Origin: JABCZH01 sp963803775
GTDB lineage: Bacteria; Acidobacteriota; Terriglobia; Terriglobales; Acidobacteriaceae
Reading direction: 5' to 3'
Length of the DNA: 64,000 nt
NCBI GenBank assembly: GCA_963803775.1
Contig: CAWDNS010000005.1
Location: forward strand, 62,001-126,000
How positions within the stretch are numbered: the first letter of the stretch is position 1; the number at the start of each line of letters is the position of its first letter. Shown one piece after another: positions 26,873 to 37,096 of this stretch. A program made the translations under genes and the position numbers. A model generated the notes under the pieces. It made no database searches, was not told the origin of the DNA, and worked only from the letters and a program-made list of their open reading frames with translations.

Positions 26873-29800
26873 AAGTCGTGCGAAGGTGTTGTGGCAGCAC
26901 TGATTGTGAGTGGTAGAATGGTACGCGCTTTGAGATGCACAATGTTGTCCTGGTTCTGAACTATGCCTGAAACAAGAACGAACCGTTCGTGCAGAACTGC
27001 CATGCGGTTGTTGTCGTAGAAATCCGGGCTAATAATCACTCGCGAGGTTCCGGTTTCATCTTCCAGTGTCATAAAGATGATCCCTTTTGCAGTTCCCGGC
27101 CTCTGCCTAGTAATGACACATCCTGCAATGGTAGCCTCCTTCCCGTGCGGGATGTTTCTCAACTCAGACGCGGACTTGACGCCGCTCTTCCGCAGAACAT
27201 CTCTGCGATATGCCATCGGATGATGTCCTGTCGTCAATCCAGTCCCGTGATAATCAGCTACCAGTCGTTCTTCTACATCCATCCGGCGCAAGGGCGAGGC
27301 CGAATTAAGCTCAGTAATACCTTCGAGGAGCGGCCCTGCCTTTCTAACAGCCCTCTCAACTTGCCATAACGCATCTCGGCGATGCAACCTCGCATCTGTG
27401 TGCAGGTTGTTCAATGCGCCAATTCTCGCCAGCATAGCCAAGTTGTCTCGACTGAGGGGCACGCGATCCGCCAAATCTTCGACGGAAAAGAAAGGAGTGT
27501 GCCCGCGCTGACTCACCAAAGTATCAGCCGCCGACTGTTGTATCCCGCGCACATAACGGAAGCCCAAGCGAAGCGCGAGCTTGCGTTTTTCGTCAAGCTC
27601 TAGTGTGCAATTCCAGTTTGAGCGAGTCACGTCCACTGGCCTCATGCGTAAGCCGTGCCTCTGGGCATCCTTCACGATGGTTGCCGGATGGTAGAACCCC
27701 ATCGGCCAGTTATTGAGTAACGCGGCGGTGAACGCTGCGAGATAGCGAACCTTCAGGAACGCGCTTGCATACGCAATCAATGCAAAGCTGGCGGCGTGAG
27801 ACTCCGGGAAGCCGTACAAAGCAAATGAACTGATGAAACCAACGATCTGATCCTGAGTCTTTTGAGGGAAGCCATTCTTCTTCATGCCAGCACGGAGCTT
27901 GATCTCGATTTCTTGCATACGCTGGCGGGAGCGCCTACTTCCTAAGGCGCGGCGGAGTTCCTCGGCTTCTCCTCCGGTGAAATTCGCTGAGACCATAGCC
28001 AGCTTCAAAAGTTGTTCTTGAAATAAGGGCACCCCTAGCGTTCGCTTCAGAACCGGGATTAGGGACTCGTGCGGATAGGTGACTACCTCTTTGCCCTGCC
28101 GTCGTTTCAAATAGGGACTCGTCATTTCGCCGGTAATCGGGCCAGGACGAATCAAAGCAACCTGAGTGACTAGATCGTAGAAGCGTGTGGGATTGTTGCG
28201 TGGAAGAGACGCCATCTGAGCGCAACTCTCGATTTGGAACATGCCAATGGTATCTGCCTTGCGGATCGTGTCGTAAACGTCGGGACAATCCTGTGGGAGA
28301 TGTGCAAGGTCAACTTCTTCTCCGTAATGATCGTGGATTAGTTCAATGCTGTCTTTGAGGACCGCCATCATCCCCAGGCCAAGCAAATCTACTTTGACAA
28401 GCCCGAGATCGGCGCAGTCATCCTTGTCCCACTGCACGACTACTCGTCCCGGCATGGTTGCTGGTTCCAACGGAACTACAGAATCGAGTTGCCCCTGGCA
28501 GATCACCATGCCGCCTGAATGCTGGCTGAGATGACGGGGCAAGTCCTGCACTCGCCTGCAAAGATCGAGATACCCAGCAATCTGGGGATGACGAATATCG
28601 AGGCCGGAGTTGGTGAATTGCCTCTCCATTGTGTCGTTTGGGTCTCGCCATTCCCACGTACCCACGATTGCCGATAAGCGAGACAGGGTGTCGTCATCGA
28701 AACCAAGCACCTTGCCCATCTCTCGTGCTGCCGAACGTCCACGATAGGTGCAAACATTGGCAGTCATGGCGGCACCGCGTTTGCCATAGCGTTCGTAAAC
28801 ATGCTGGATCACTTGTTCACGCTGGTCTCCGCTCGGCAGATCAAGATCAATATCCGGCCACTCTCCCCGTTCTTCTGATAGGAACCTCTCAAACAGCAAA
28901 TCCATGCCAATAGGATCTATGGCCGTAATGCCAAGCGAATAGCAAACAGCACTGTTCGCCGCTGATCCGCGTCCCTGGACTAGAATCCCGTACTGCTCAC
29001 AGAAACAAATCAAATCCCACACGATCAGGAAATAGCCCGCCAGTTTGAGCTTTTCGATCAGTGCCAGTTCTTTTTCCAGTTGCGCCCGCACACGCCCGCT
29101 CACTGGCCGATAACGACAACGCGCACCTTCCCATGTCCGCTTTCGCAAGAAAGAATCAATGGTCTCGCCTTGGGGCACGGAATAACGTGGGAACTCATAT
29201 CCCAGCTTGTTCAGCGTGAAGTCCAATCTCCCAGATAGTTCAACCGTGTTAGCGATAGCGTCCGGCAAGTCAGCGAACAGGGATTTCATATCTGTCGCGT
29301 CACGGACATACCGTTGCGAGTTGCGGGAAAGAAGACGGCCTGCCGTGTCGAGTTTGCGCTTGTTCTTGATGCAGGTGAATACGTCGGCGATTTCGTGATC
29401 TGCGGGTGCGGCATAAGAGACACCATTCGTAGCCAGCAAAGGCAATCGAAGTTCTCTTGCCAGAGCAACGGCGACTTGGTTCCGAGACTCCTGAAAACGG
29501 TTGGAGTGCCGTTGCAATTCGACATACACGTTCTCTCGGCCAAAGATCGAGATCAGTTTGCATAGGAGTACTCGACCTTCCGATGTACCGCCTTTTTGTA
29601 GAGCACTAGCCAATGGACCATTTTCATCTCCAGTCAAACAGATCAATCCATCAGCAGCACTCCGCATTTCCTCAAGTGCTGACGTGGCAATGGCCTTTTT
29701 CTTCGTTCGTAGCTTGGCAGTTGTAATCAGGCGGCACAAATTCTGATAGCCGCTACGAGACTCAACGAGTACGGGGAGGTTGCCGTTTTCCGTAAGGCTG

Positions 29801-30000
29801 ATTTCTGCCCCGATGTGTGCTTTGATTCCGTATTGCTTTGCGGCCATGTGAAAGCGGGGAGCGCCGTACACCCCATCTCTATCTAATAGCGCCATTGCGG
29901 ACATATTCCGCTCGCCACAGACACGAATGAGAGTTTCTGGCAGAGATGCGCCTTCAAGAAAAGTGAAAGCGGATCGGGCGTGCAGTTCGACGTATTCCAT
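26866..30000 (-). CDS. dnaE2: Error-prone DNA polymerase III alpha subunit
   Basis: 1044 residues, the length of DnaE2 (shorter than replicative DnaE). It begins with the PHP domain (YVELHARSAFTFLEGAS) and has the C-family catalytic motif PDIDLDLPSGDQRE near residue 380, followed by the fingers, helix-hairpin-helix region and a C-terminal OB fold (about 950-1030). DnaE2 is the catalytic member of the ImuA-ImuB-DnaE2 mutasome that copies damaged DNA with errors after the SOS response. It starts 6 bp after imuB. Confidence 0.95.
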   Translation of the reverse strand: MEYVELHARSAFTFLEGASLPETLIRVCGERNMSAMALLDRDGVYGAPRFHMAAKQYGIKAHIGAEISLTENGNLPVLVESRSGYQNLCRLITTAKLRTKKKAIATSALEEMRSAADGLICLTGDENGPLASALQKGGTSEGRVLLCKLISIFGRENVYVELQRHSNRFQESRNQVAVALARELRLPLLATNGVSYAAPADHEIADVFTCIKNKRKLDTAGRLLSRNSQRYVRDATDMKSLFADLPDAIANTVELSGRLDFTLNKLGYEFPRYSVPQGETIDSFLRKRTWEGARCRYRPVSGRVRAQLEKELALIEKLKLAGYFLIVWDLICFCEQYGILVQGRGSAANSAVCYSLGITAIDPIGMDLLFERFLSEERGEWPDIDLDLPSGDQREQVIQHVYERYGKRGAAMTANVCTYRGRSAAREMGKVLGFDDDTLSRLSAIVGTWEWRDPNDTMERQFTNSGLDIRHPQIAGYLDLCRRVQDLPRHLSQHSGGMVICQGQLDSVVPLEPATMPGRVVVQWDKDDCADLGLVKVDLLGLGMMAVLKDSIELIHDHYGEEVDLAHLPQDCPDVYDTIRKADTIGMFQIESCAQMASLPRNNPTRFYDLVTQVALIRPGPITGEMTSPYLKRRQGKEVVTYPHESLIPVLKRTLGVPLFQEQLLKLAMVSANFTGGEAEELRRALGSRRSRQRMQEIEIKLRAGMKKNGFPQKTQDQIVGFISSFALYGFPESHAASFALIAYASAFLKVRYLAAFTAALLNNWPMGFYHPATIVKDAQRHGLRMRPVDVTRSNWNCTLELDEKRKLALRLGFRYVRGIQQSAADTLVSQRGHTPFFSVEDLADRVPLSRDNLAMLARIGALNNLHTDARLHRRDALWQVERAVRKAGPLLEGITELNSASPLRRMDVEERLVADYHGTGLTTGHHPMAYRRDVLRKSGVKSASELRNIPHGKEATIAGCVITRQRPGTAKGIIFMTLEDETGTSRVIISPDFYDNNRMAVLHERFVLVSGIVQNQDNIVHLKARTILPLTISAATTPSHDFH

Positions 30001-30006
30001 GACGGG

Positions 30007-31539
30007 TTAATCGAAGACCCCTTCAACAAACCACTGATTTTTGATCTGATCCTGGTAAATCCGGTAGTAGGCGACCCCTTCAAGAGTCTTGAGAGCGATG
30101 TCCCATTCTTCCCGCGCCCAGGCGGTAGTCTCGCTCCACCAATTACCGGAACTGCACCACGGGCCAGACGCAGCAAGCACGCGGCGATGTCTTTTCCACA
30201 ATCGAACGAAATGCGGCGTCTTTTCCGTTAGCTCTACCGAGGTCTCTAACGCCGGACGGAATACGCGCAAAGCGATAGTCGGAATAACTGCTGATGAACT
30301 CTGCGTGTCCGCGGTACTTGAAAAAGCATGAACTGCAAACGCAATGGGCTTGTGTGTATCTAGAATCACAGGAGAACCGACACAACTAATGCCCGCTTCG
30401 TCCACGTTGCCTACCACTCCACGAATCCGAGCCAACGTGATCTCTAACTTCTCAGCCTCGGGGGACGGCGGAGCAAAGAGGTTGCTCTGGGCCATTCGCG
30501 GTTTTACTGGCACTACCTCTATGGTCAGCTTCCTGATGGGTGCGGAGAAGGTGTTTCTTTCGAGATCAAGCCGCAGAAGTGTGAAAAGCATAGTTCGATC
30601 TTGCGTGGAAACGGGCAACTTCCAATCATGTCTGTATTGTTCTCCATCTCCTCCGTCGTGAACTTGTCTGACTTCGAGGTCCAGCGTCAGTCGCAATTCG
30701 TTGGTTGCAAGGGACTGCGAAACCAGGCGGTCACAAATCTGTTGAAGAACGCGATTCAGGACGAATGCTAGTGAATCCAGAGTTTCTACTGGGTCGTCAA
30801 ACTCGTAACTTTCAATAAAGTGCGGCGTAGGTTCAACGGGCAACAGGGGTCGGTTGATTTGTCCTTGCCCGAGTTTTTGCAGCATGAGACCCTGCTGGCC
30901 TAATCGCTCCACGAGCGCAATGGGGGGTAGAGCTGCAAGGGATTCGAAGGTTTGAATTCCCCAGCCATCGAGAACTTCCAGAAGTTCCGGTGTCGCGGGC
31001 AGTATGCCGACAAGCAATGGCGCTAACAGTTTGGCTTCATCGCCGGTTGGGATGATCGTAATGCCAGCAAAACCGTGTGCCGCGTACATTGCTGTATCTG
31101 GATTGGCGGCAATCGCGATTCGCAGATGCAAACCGATTCGTCTGGCACACACTGTAATTTTGCAGGCTGTCTTTTCCAGCGATCCGAACAGCTTTTCAGT
31201 ACCCGCTAGATCGAGGATCACTGTTCCTGGGCATGTGGACTCAACCCGTGGAGAGAAATTGGCAGCACAATCCAGCAATGCCCTTTGAGCGGCGTCTTCG
31301 AGATCGGCAGACCGTTTTCGCAGCAACACCCCACCGCAGGTTTCAACTTGCAGCTTTGTCATGCCGACTTTAATACCCAAACTCCTCGCCTGTTCATTGA
31401 GGGCAACCACGCGGAGCAAGCTAGAGGGGCCGTCCAGAATGGCTATTGCAGATCGTCTTAGGCGTTCCTGTACATCTTTTGGCTCCAAGAGCAACGCAGC
31501 CTGCACCGGAAAATCGGGGACGTATAAACACGCAAACAT
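30007..31539 (-). CDS. imuB: ImuB, catalytically inactive Y-family polymerase-like adaptor
   Basis: 510 residues. The Y-family palm and fingers are recognisable (MFACLYVPDFPVQAALL; NEQARSLGIKVGM), but the SxDE catalytic pair is replaced by a non-acidic stretch (TCPGTVILDL), as in ImuB. The clamp-binding motif QSNLF sits at 351-355. ImuB links DnaE2 to the beta clamp and to ImuA. It starts 3 bp after imuA, so the three genes form one operon. Confidence 0.93.
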   Translation of the reverse strand: MFACLYVPDFPVQAALLLEPKDVQERLRRSAIAILDGPSSLLRVVALNEQARSLGIKVGMTKLQVETCGGVLLRKRSADLEDAAQRALLDCAANFSPRVESTCPGTVILDLAGTEKLFGSLEKTACKITVCARRIGLHLRIAIAANPDTAMYAAHGFAGITIIPTGDEAKLLAPLLVGILPATPELLEVLDGWGIQTFESLAALPPIALVERLGQQGLMLQKLGQGQINRPLLPVEPTPHFIESYEFDDPVETLDSLAFVLNRVLQQICDRLVSQSLATNELRLTLDLEVRQVHDGGDGEQYRHDWKLPVSTQDRTMLFTLLRLDLERNTFSAPIRKLTIEVVPVKPRMAQSNLFAPPSPEAEKLEITLARIRGVVGNVDEAGISCVGSPVILDTHKPIAFAVHAFSSTADTQSSSAVIPTIALRVFRPALETSVELTEKTPHFVRLWKRHRRVLAASGPWCSSGNWWSETTAWAREEWDIALKTLEGVAYYRIYQDQIKNQWFVEGVFD

Positions 31540-31542
31540 GAC

Positions 31543-32232
31543 TCAGGCCCACTGTGCTTTGATAGAAAAGTCTGGTGTTGCTGACTGAACGCCTTTCTTG
31601 TCACGGGTGCGGATTACATCAGCACTCAGGTTTAAGCTCGTCAGCAATTTCCCAGAGAACGTTGCGGGCGCAGAAGTGAGTTTCAGAACCAATCCCGCGC
31701 AACTGGTCGCATGAGGCTGGCGTTCGAGGAAGACAAGGGCTGTGCGTTGATTCTCAACAACGCGGCTAAAACGGAACCAGGAGATTATTGGGACATTACG
31801 GACAATCTTCTCCGCCAGGTCACTGAGATCAACGACGATCAGCCCGAATCCGCCGCTTTGAAGAAGCATGTCTGTAGCTTTGAAAGCCTGTTCAAGCGGT
31901 CGTTGTTTTTGCTTTGTCTTTCCGCACCGCACCCAAAGCATCCGCGACAAATCAACTCCGGCTGCTTCAGCGATGACAGGATCGAAGGCGTCCTTTGCAT
32001 CGACTAAAGCGCAGTAATGTTCGTGAGAAGCATGGGCCAACAGAGAAACCAATACTGATGTTTTTCCTGGACCGCATATTTCGGTGAGCGCATGCATAGG
32101 AATCCCACCCGTCACATCATCCACTTGCCGTACGCCACTCAAGATCGTTAGCCGTTCCGGGTGTTTGTACATTACAAATGCAGATGGGATGCGGGCTTCA
32201 ATCTGGGCGCGGAGTGTGAGTGTGGGCGTCAT
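31543..32232 (-). CDS. imuA: ImuA, RecA-like mutasome component
   Basis: 229 residues, RecA-fold: LSGVRQVDDVTGGIPMHALTEI is the usual ImuA/RecA opening and GLIVVDLSDLAE a Walker-B-like strand. The P-loop position reads CGPGKTSVL, shorter than a standard Walker A (GxxxxGKT), so ATP use may be impaired or altered. First gene of the imuA-imuB-dnaE2 operon; divergent from an SRAP gene with 119 bp between the starts, a plausible place for a damage-response operator, though I could not recognise a LexA box. Confidence 0.88.
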   Translation of the reverse strand: MTPTLTLRAQIEARIPSAFVMYKHPERLTILSGVRQVDDVTGGIPMHALTEICGPGKTSVLVSLLAHASHEHYCALVDAKDAFDPVIAEAAGVDLSRMLWVRCGKTKQKQRPLEQAFKATDMLLQSGGFGLIVVDLSDLAEKIVRNVPIISWFRFSRVVENQRTALVFLERQPHATSCAGLVLKLTSAPATFSGKLLTSLNLSADVIRTRDKKGVQSATPDFSIKAQWA

Positions 32233-32351
32233 GGCGGAACTTCGTGTATTCGCCTTTCATTCGCTATCGGTGTATGATTCTGCACCTGCGCGAAAGAGTT
32301 GTCAAGCGGGCTATGATGGAAGGGAACGAGGGATTCTTACGAAGGTATTTT

Positions 32352-33053
32352 ATGTGTGGTAGATTCCGGCAGACGCGCTCCCAGAAGCAGTTGGCGGAAC
32401 ACTTCCAAGCTGAAGGAGACGTTGACGTTGCACCTCGTTTCAATATTGCGCCTACTCAGCTCGTTCTGACTGTTCGACAAGTAATTAACGCTCCCTCTCG
32501 TCTGCTTTCATCAATGCGTTGGGGTCTGATCCCTGCCTGGGCGAAGGATTTGAGCATCGGTAACACAACGGTCAATGCGCGATCCGAAACCGTGACCACC
32601 ACGCTTTCTTTCAGCGAGGCCATCCGGTCTAGGCGCTGTCTTATTCCTGCGGATGGTTTTTATGAGTGGAAGAAGATGGGAAAGACTCGTCAGCCCTATT
32701 GTTTTGAGGTGGGCGACGGAGAGTTGTTCGCGTTGGCCGGCCTCTGGGATGAATGGAAGAATCCTGCGGGAGGGACAATCCAAAGTTGTACCGTCCTAAC
32801 GACCACTCCCAACACTCTCCTTGCAGCAATCCACGACCGAATGCCCGTGATCGTCAGCCCCGACAAGTACGACCTCTGGCTGAATCCCGTGGTCCAGGAC
32901 TTCACTGACGTTAGGGAAATTCTCAAGCCCTACGATCCGAGTTTGATGCGAAATTACCCCGTAAATCTGAAACTCAATAACGTGCAAAATGATGATGCAG
33001 ATTCAGCCGCCCCGATAACACTTGAATTGGTCACGCAGGTAGAGCTCTTCTAA
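32352..33053 (+). CDS. SRAP/YedK-family abasic-site protein (copy 2)
   Basis: 233 residues from ATG 32352, which puts the crosslinking Cys at position 2 (MCGRFRQT). Conserved motifs are complete: FNIAPTQL, MRWGLIPAWAKD, NARSET, RRCLIPADGFYEWKK and HDRMPVIV. It guards abasic sites in single-stranded DNA. Its position divergent from imuA links it to DNA-damage functions. It differs clearly from copy 1 (14393-15091), so the two are old paralogues or separately acquired. Confidence 0.92.
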   Translation: MCGRFRQTRSQKQLAEHFQAEGDVDVAPRFNIAPTQLVLTVRQVINAPSRLLSSMRWGLIPAWAKDLSIGNTTVNARSETVTTTLSFSEAIRSRRCLIPADGFYEWKKMGKTRQPYCFEVGDGELFALAGLWDEWKNPAGGTIQSCTVLTTTPNTLLAAIHDRMPVIVSPDKYDLWLNPVVQDFTDVREILKPYDPSLMRNYPVNLKLNNVQNDDADSAAPITLELVTQVELF

Positions 33054-33138
33054 ATAGCACCCAGCACAGGCCGCATGGCAAGAACCGGCACTTGCCTGGC
33101 ACTGCGGTTGGTGGAAAAACCGCCCAAAGTGAAGGAAG

Positions 33139-34674
33139 TCATCGGCTTCTCGACTTCTTCGCGGTATGTACCGCGTTTACAAAATCCGCCAGTGAGGCCA
33201 ATTGCTTGCCTTTCTTCAGCCACACATCGTCTACCTTTATCGTCCACCGAGTGCGGGTTCGCGACCTGGGAATGATATGGAAATCTTGAAAGTCGTCATT
33301 CGCGCCATTCAGTCGGGCTAGAAGGGTCATGTGGTTCGGTTCGTTATGTGCGCGATCAAGCAACCATCTTGATTCACCGTTTCCAATCTTGAAGGAGGGG
33401 CACACGTAGACGGACACTAGCGTTTTGTCCCGTAGCCGCAGCATGGGGCGGTAGTGTTTGTTCCGACGGATGACCGAGACCATGTGACCGGCGACCGTTA
33501 CTATTTGGCAAATGAGGTCATCTCGCATCGCACCTCTCCTGCGTCGTGTCAAAGTTCTGGCAATTCTTCCGCCCCCGTACTCGATTCGGAAGAACGCTTC
33601 TGAAAGACTTCCAAAACGACCACGATAGGTTCCCAACGATGGGAAATGACACGACTTGAGGAGCTTCTCACTCAAGAACCCCTTGGTCGCGAGCAGTTCA
33701 CGCAAATCAGCCAGCAATCGTTCGTCGGATTTGAAGCACGTTTGCTCTTGAGCCCGTTGCTGTGCTTTGTCGAAGGTAGTTACATCGACAACTGGAATCC
33801 ACGCATCGGGAGTTACGATCCAGAGTGCTTTCGGCATCGTAACGTTTGGTGTGTGCAGCTTCTGTGATCGTTTGCCGTAAACGTTATAGCCTGCATACTT
33901 CGGGTTTTGCAGGATACGAGTGATGGCACCTGAATACCACTGGGTTCTCGTGATGCCGCCCGTGTATTTGATCCCCCGGCTGTTCAGCTCGCGTGCAATG
34001 GCAATTGGCAGCTTGTTTTCTTCCGTATACATGCGAAAAATCTCACGAATGCAGTTCACCTCTTCTTCCGGGCCTGGAACGAGGATTACTCTATCGTCCT
34101 TGATGTTCTTACGCTGCCCCGTCACCAGCTCATGTTTGTGTTGACGATCCCCCGAGACCAGCATGCGGCGCAAGCCATAGCCCGCCCCACCACCCACTTT
34201 GAAACCGAGTTGCGCGATGCGTTTTGAGCCCTCGTAAACCTTCATCGAAAGCTCTCTGCTGTATTCTCCGGCCATCATTCGTTTCAATGATTTAATGATT
34301 AGGCTGGGCAAGGAACCATCGTTCACGAAGGATTCAGCACAGTAGTGAACGGGAACGCCTGCCGACTTGCAGATGAATTCGTAATGCGCCGACTCATCGG
34401 TGTCCTGAAAGCGACCCCAGCGGCTCACGTCGTACACAAGAATAATTTTGAAATGGGGCTTGCTAACAACATCTAGCAACAGCTGCCGCAACCCTGGTCG
34501 ATTCTTCAGTACGAGACCACTCTTCGCTGGATCGGAGTAGGTGTGCACGATAGAGAGTCCGTGGGCTTCGGCGTATCTCTTAATCAGCTCGCTCTGATTT
34601 TCAATCGAATACTGTTGGTGTTCGGTGGACATCCGCAAATACTGAGCAGCTGCTACGAAAGGGGTGGTTGACAT
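33139..34674 (-). CDS. Large serine recombinase B
   Basis: About 511 residues from ATG 34674 (MSTTPFVAAAQYLRMS). The N-terminal resolvase catalytic domain has the Ser in the YLRMST loop and VYDVSRWGRF; then a recombinase domain (about 165-290, REIFRMYTEENKLPIAIARELNSRGI and ITRILQNPKYAGYNVYG); then a long C-terminal part with a YRGRFGSL motif instead of a zinc ribbon. Such enzymes integrate or excise DNA at att sites. It begins 28 bp after recombinase A, same operon. The longer frame from 34782 overlaps recombinase A and is not needed. Confidence 0.88.
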   Translation of the reverse strand: MSTTPFVAAAQYLRMSTEHQQYSIENQSELIKRYAEAHGLSIVHTYSDPAKSGLVLKNRPGLRQLLLDVVSKPHFKIILVYDVSRWGRFQDTDESAHYEFICKSAGVPVHYCAESFVNDGSLPSLIIKSLKRMMAGEYSRELSMKVYEGSKRIAQLGFKVGGGAGYGLRRMLVSGDRQHKHELVTGQRKNIKDDRVILVPGPEEEVNCIREIFRMYTEENKLPIAIARELNSRGIKYTGGITRTQWYSGAITRILQNPKYAGYNVYGKRSQKLHTPNVTMPKALWIVTPDAWIPVVDVTTFDKAQQRAQEQTCFKSDERLLADLRELLATKGFLSEKLLKSCHFPSLGTYRGRFGSLSEAFFRIEYGGGRIARTLTRRRRGAMRDDLICQIVTVAGHMVSVIRRNKHYRPMLRLRDKTLVSVYVCPSFKIGNGESRWLLDRAHNEPNHMTLLARLNGANDDFQDFHIIPRSRTRTRWTIKVDDVWLKKGKQLASLADFVNAVHTAKKSRSR

Positions 34675-34702
34675 CAAAAATATCCTCAAAGCAATGTGCG
34701 CG

Positions 34703-36253
34703 TCAAAATAGGTTTCCCGAACTGAGTGCTGTGACCCTGTGGACCGTCTCGGCAAAGTCTTCCAGTGCATTGAGCTTCTCACCTTTTTCGAGCCACGGAT
34801 CGGTTGGCAGTATCCGCCAATGGCTTAGTCGTGGGATATTCGTGATGATGTATAAATCGTGAAACCCGTCATTTTCCGCATTCAGGCGTGCAATGAGCGT
34901 TGTCGAGTCCCTTTCGTTGGAACGAGGCTGAAGTGACCATCTGAGATCACCATTCTTCACTCTGTAAGAGCAACAGAGTCGCAAGTCCACGACTTCACTG
35001 TTTCTTAATTGCAGCCTCGATGGTATACCCCTGGGTTCTTGCGTAGCAGAAACATTGCATTGATCGAGCATTACGATCTTTTGCAAAAGGCTGTCTCTCA
35101 GCCCACGGAGTCTGCGGCGCGTCTTGGTGGTAGCCAGTCTCGGCCCCTCGTACCCAGCCAGTGCGAACGCTTCAGTGAGGCTGCCAAAACGACGAACGTA
35201 AGACCTGTGGGGCGGGCACTCATACGAAAACCTCAACAGGGACCCTGTCAACTCTCCGTTCTTATGTATTATGGCGCGAAGCTCATCCAGCAATTGGTCA
35301 TCTGTCTTATTTCTTGGTTGGCTGGCGAATCTGCGCTCTGCTAATTTGAATGTTGTCATATCGATAATTGGAGTCCAGACGCCCGGCGTCCTCGTCCAGA
35401 ACTGGGGCGGGATTTTGGTTCTCGGCATTCCAAGTCGTCCGCTGCTCTTGCCGTAGACGCTACAGCCAGCGTATTTAGGATTTTTGAGTATGCGATCAAC
35501 AGCATTGAAATTCCACCGTCGGTGCTTGTAGCCGGTGTACGAAATTCCTTTTCGGTTTAGTTCTCTTGCGATTTTGCCAGGTGTTTGAAACTCAGCGGTG
35601 AACATACGAAAGATTTGCCGCACGCAATCAACCTCTTCGTTGGGTCCATGGACGTAAATCACTCGATCTTCCTGAATGCTCTTGCGCTCTCCAAATCGAA
35701 GTTCGTGTTTGTGTTCATGGGCTGGTGAGACAAGCATTCGCCGCAGACCATAGCCCGCAGAACCCCCTGTGCTGAATCCGCGCTGAGACATCCGTTTTGA
35801 TCCGTCATACACTTTTGCAGAAAGCTCACGGATATACTCACCAGCCATCAATCGCTTGAGCGATTTGACGACCGTGCTCGGCAAACTTCCGTCATTCTCA
35901 AAAGTCTCAGCGCAATAGTGCACTGGAACGCCCGCCGATTTGCAAATGAATTCATAGTGTGCCGACTCGTCAACGTCGAGAAATCGTCCCCATCGGCTCA
36001 CGTCGTAGACGAGGATCGCTTTGTAGGCTGTCCCTCGAACCGCGTCGTGTAGTAGTTCGCGCAGTCCGCTCCGTCGTTTCAGTGCTAGTCCACTCCCGGC
36101 GTCCTTGTATGTATGCGTGACTACGAAACCACGTCGGGATGCATAGTCGTGGATAGCCGCCGATTGATTTTCTAGAGAGTATTTTTGGTGCTCAGTGGAC
36201 ATTCGTAAATACTGAGCCGCAGGTATAGGCTGAACACCGGATTTGTTGTTCAT
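34703..36253 (-). CDS. Large serine recombinase A
   Basis: About 516 residues from ATG 36253 (MNNKSGVQPIPAAQYLRMS). It shares the architecture of the adjacent copy: catalytic serine in YLRMST, VYDVSRWGRF, recombinase domain with REL and RILKNPKYAGCSVYGK, and a C-terminal domain with YVRRFGSLTEAF. The two are clearly diverged paralogues in tandem, which suggests a pair acting together, for example as a hetero-oligomer, rather than a recent duplication. It follows a REC-PilZ gene by 38 bp. Confidence 0.88.
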   Translation of the reverse strand: MNNKSGVQPIPAAQYLRMSTEHQKYSLENQSAAIHDYASRRGFVVTHTYKDAGSGLALKRRSGLRELLHDAVRGTAYKAILVYDVSRWGRFLDVDESAHYEFICKSAGVPVHYCAETFENDGSLPSTVVKSLKRLMAGEYIRELSAKVYDGSKRMSQRGFSTGGSAGYGLRRMLVSPAHEHKHELRFGERKSIQEDRVIYVHGPNEEVDCVRQIFRMFTAEFQTPGKIARELNRKGISYTGYKHRRWNFNAVDRILKNPKYAGCSVYGKSSGRLGMPRTKIPPQFWTRTPGVWTPIIDMTTFKLAERRFASQPRNKTDDQLLDELRAIIHKNGELTGSLLRFSYECPPHRSYVRRFGSLTEAFALAGYEGPRLATTKTRRRLRGLRDSLLQKIVMLDQCNVSATQEPRGIPSRLQLRNSEVVDLRLCCSYRVKNGDLRWSLQPRSNERDSTTLIARLNAENDGFHDLYIITNIPRLSHWRILPTDPWLEKGEKLNALEDFAETVHRVTALSSGNLF

Positions 36254-36291
36254 CACCGACACCGCCGACTCAAGAATCGTCAATTGTGAAC

Positions 36292-37014
36292 CTACATCAA
36301 ATGGATATTTGTGTTGTTCTGCCGCAGGTAAAATTCGCTGTCTAGCCATTCCGCAATTCGATCTTTGTCTTGCGAATTGGCAAAATGGAGGTGTATTCCC
36401 GCCTTACCGTGCTTGTCATCCCAAATTACCGTTCCTTCAGCGATCATCAACGGGCCGGCGTTAGAGATTGCAAAAACTACGCCGATGATCTCACCGTAGT
36501 GCATTGGGCGAGGAGTGCCGAGCGCCATTCCCTCGGAGCTGATGTTGATGGTCTTGCACTGAAATTCTGCGCCTGCACTCGTTCTTATCGAGACGGCTAG
36601 TTCGGTCACCAGCCGGAAATAGCGCCTGCGATCCTGAAGCATGAAACCGTAAGCTGCGCGGAGTACGGGCAAGAGCTGATCCACGACCAGGGGACGCTCG
36701 ACAGTGAAAGAAGCCCCATGTTCGGATGCCCGCTTCTTGGCAGAGTCATTGGTTGCAACCGCAAGCACTACTGCGTTCCGATTGGTCCGGCCTTGACGGA
36801 TGTTTTGAACGAAGGGTATGCGCTCAAGGATGTTATCCAAGTCCACCACGACGGCTTCAAACTTGGCCTGATCGAATCGCTCAGAAGCCGAAGCTTGATC
36901 TGAGTACGATTGCGCGATAACCCCAAGGTCTTGGAATATCTGAACAAAAACAGCGGTTGTTTTTGCGTCGGGCGATACGATGAGGGCTTTCAGGTCAACC
37001 ACTGAAGCGGGCAC
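36292..37014 (-). CDS. Receiver-like + PilZ-domain protein
   Basis: About 240 residues from GTG 37014, preceded by GGAGG; the frame is open to 37191 but that part overlaps the upstream zinc-ribbon gene. The N-terminal half is a degenerate receiver (ALIVSPDAKTTAVFVQIFQDL, VVVDLDN) and the C-terminal half a PilZ domain (DRRRYFRLVTELAVSIRT; ISSEGMALG), which in other proteins binds cyclic-di-GMP through RxxxR and [D/N]xSxxG; here DRRRYFR and ISSEG are close to these. It sits first or second in the recombinase operon, an unusual partner for recombinases. Confidence 0.72.
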   Translation of the reverse strand: MPASVVDLKALIVSPDAKTTAVFVQIFQDLGVIAQSYSDQASASERFDQAKFEAVVVDLDNILERIPFVQNIRQGRTNRNAVVLAVATNDSAKKRASEHGASFTVERPLVVDQLLPVLRAAYGFMLQDRRRYFRLVTELAVSIRTSAGAEFQCKTINISSEGMALGTPRPMHYGEIIGVVFAISNAGPLMIAEGTVIWDDKHGKAGIHLHFANSQDKDRIAEWLDSEFYLRQNNTNIHLM

Positions 37015-37096
37015 AATTCCTCCGGTCGTGGGAATCGCCTTTCGGTCTACAAGGTTAAGACTGCCAATCCGGTTCCCTCCAAGAATCCGTTTCTTG

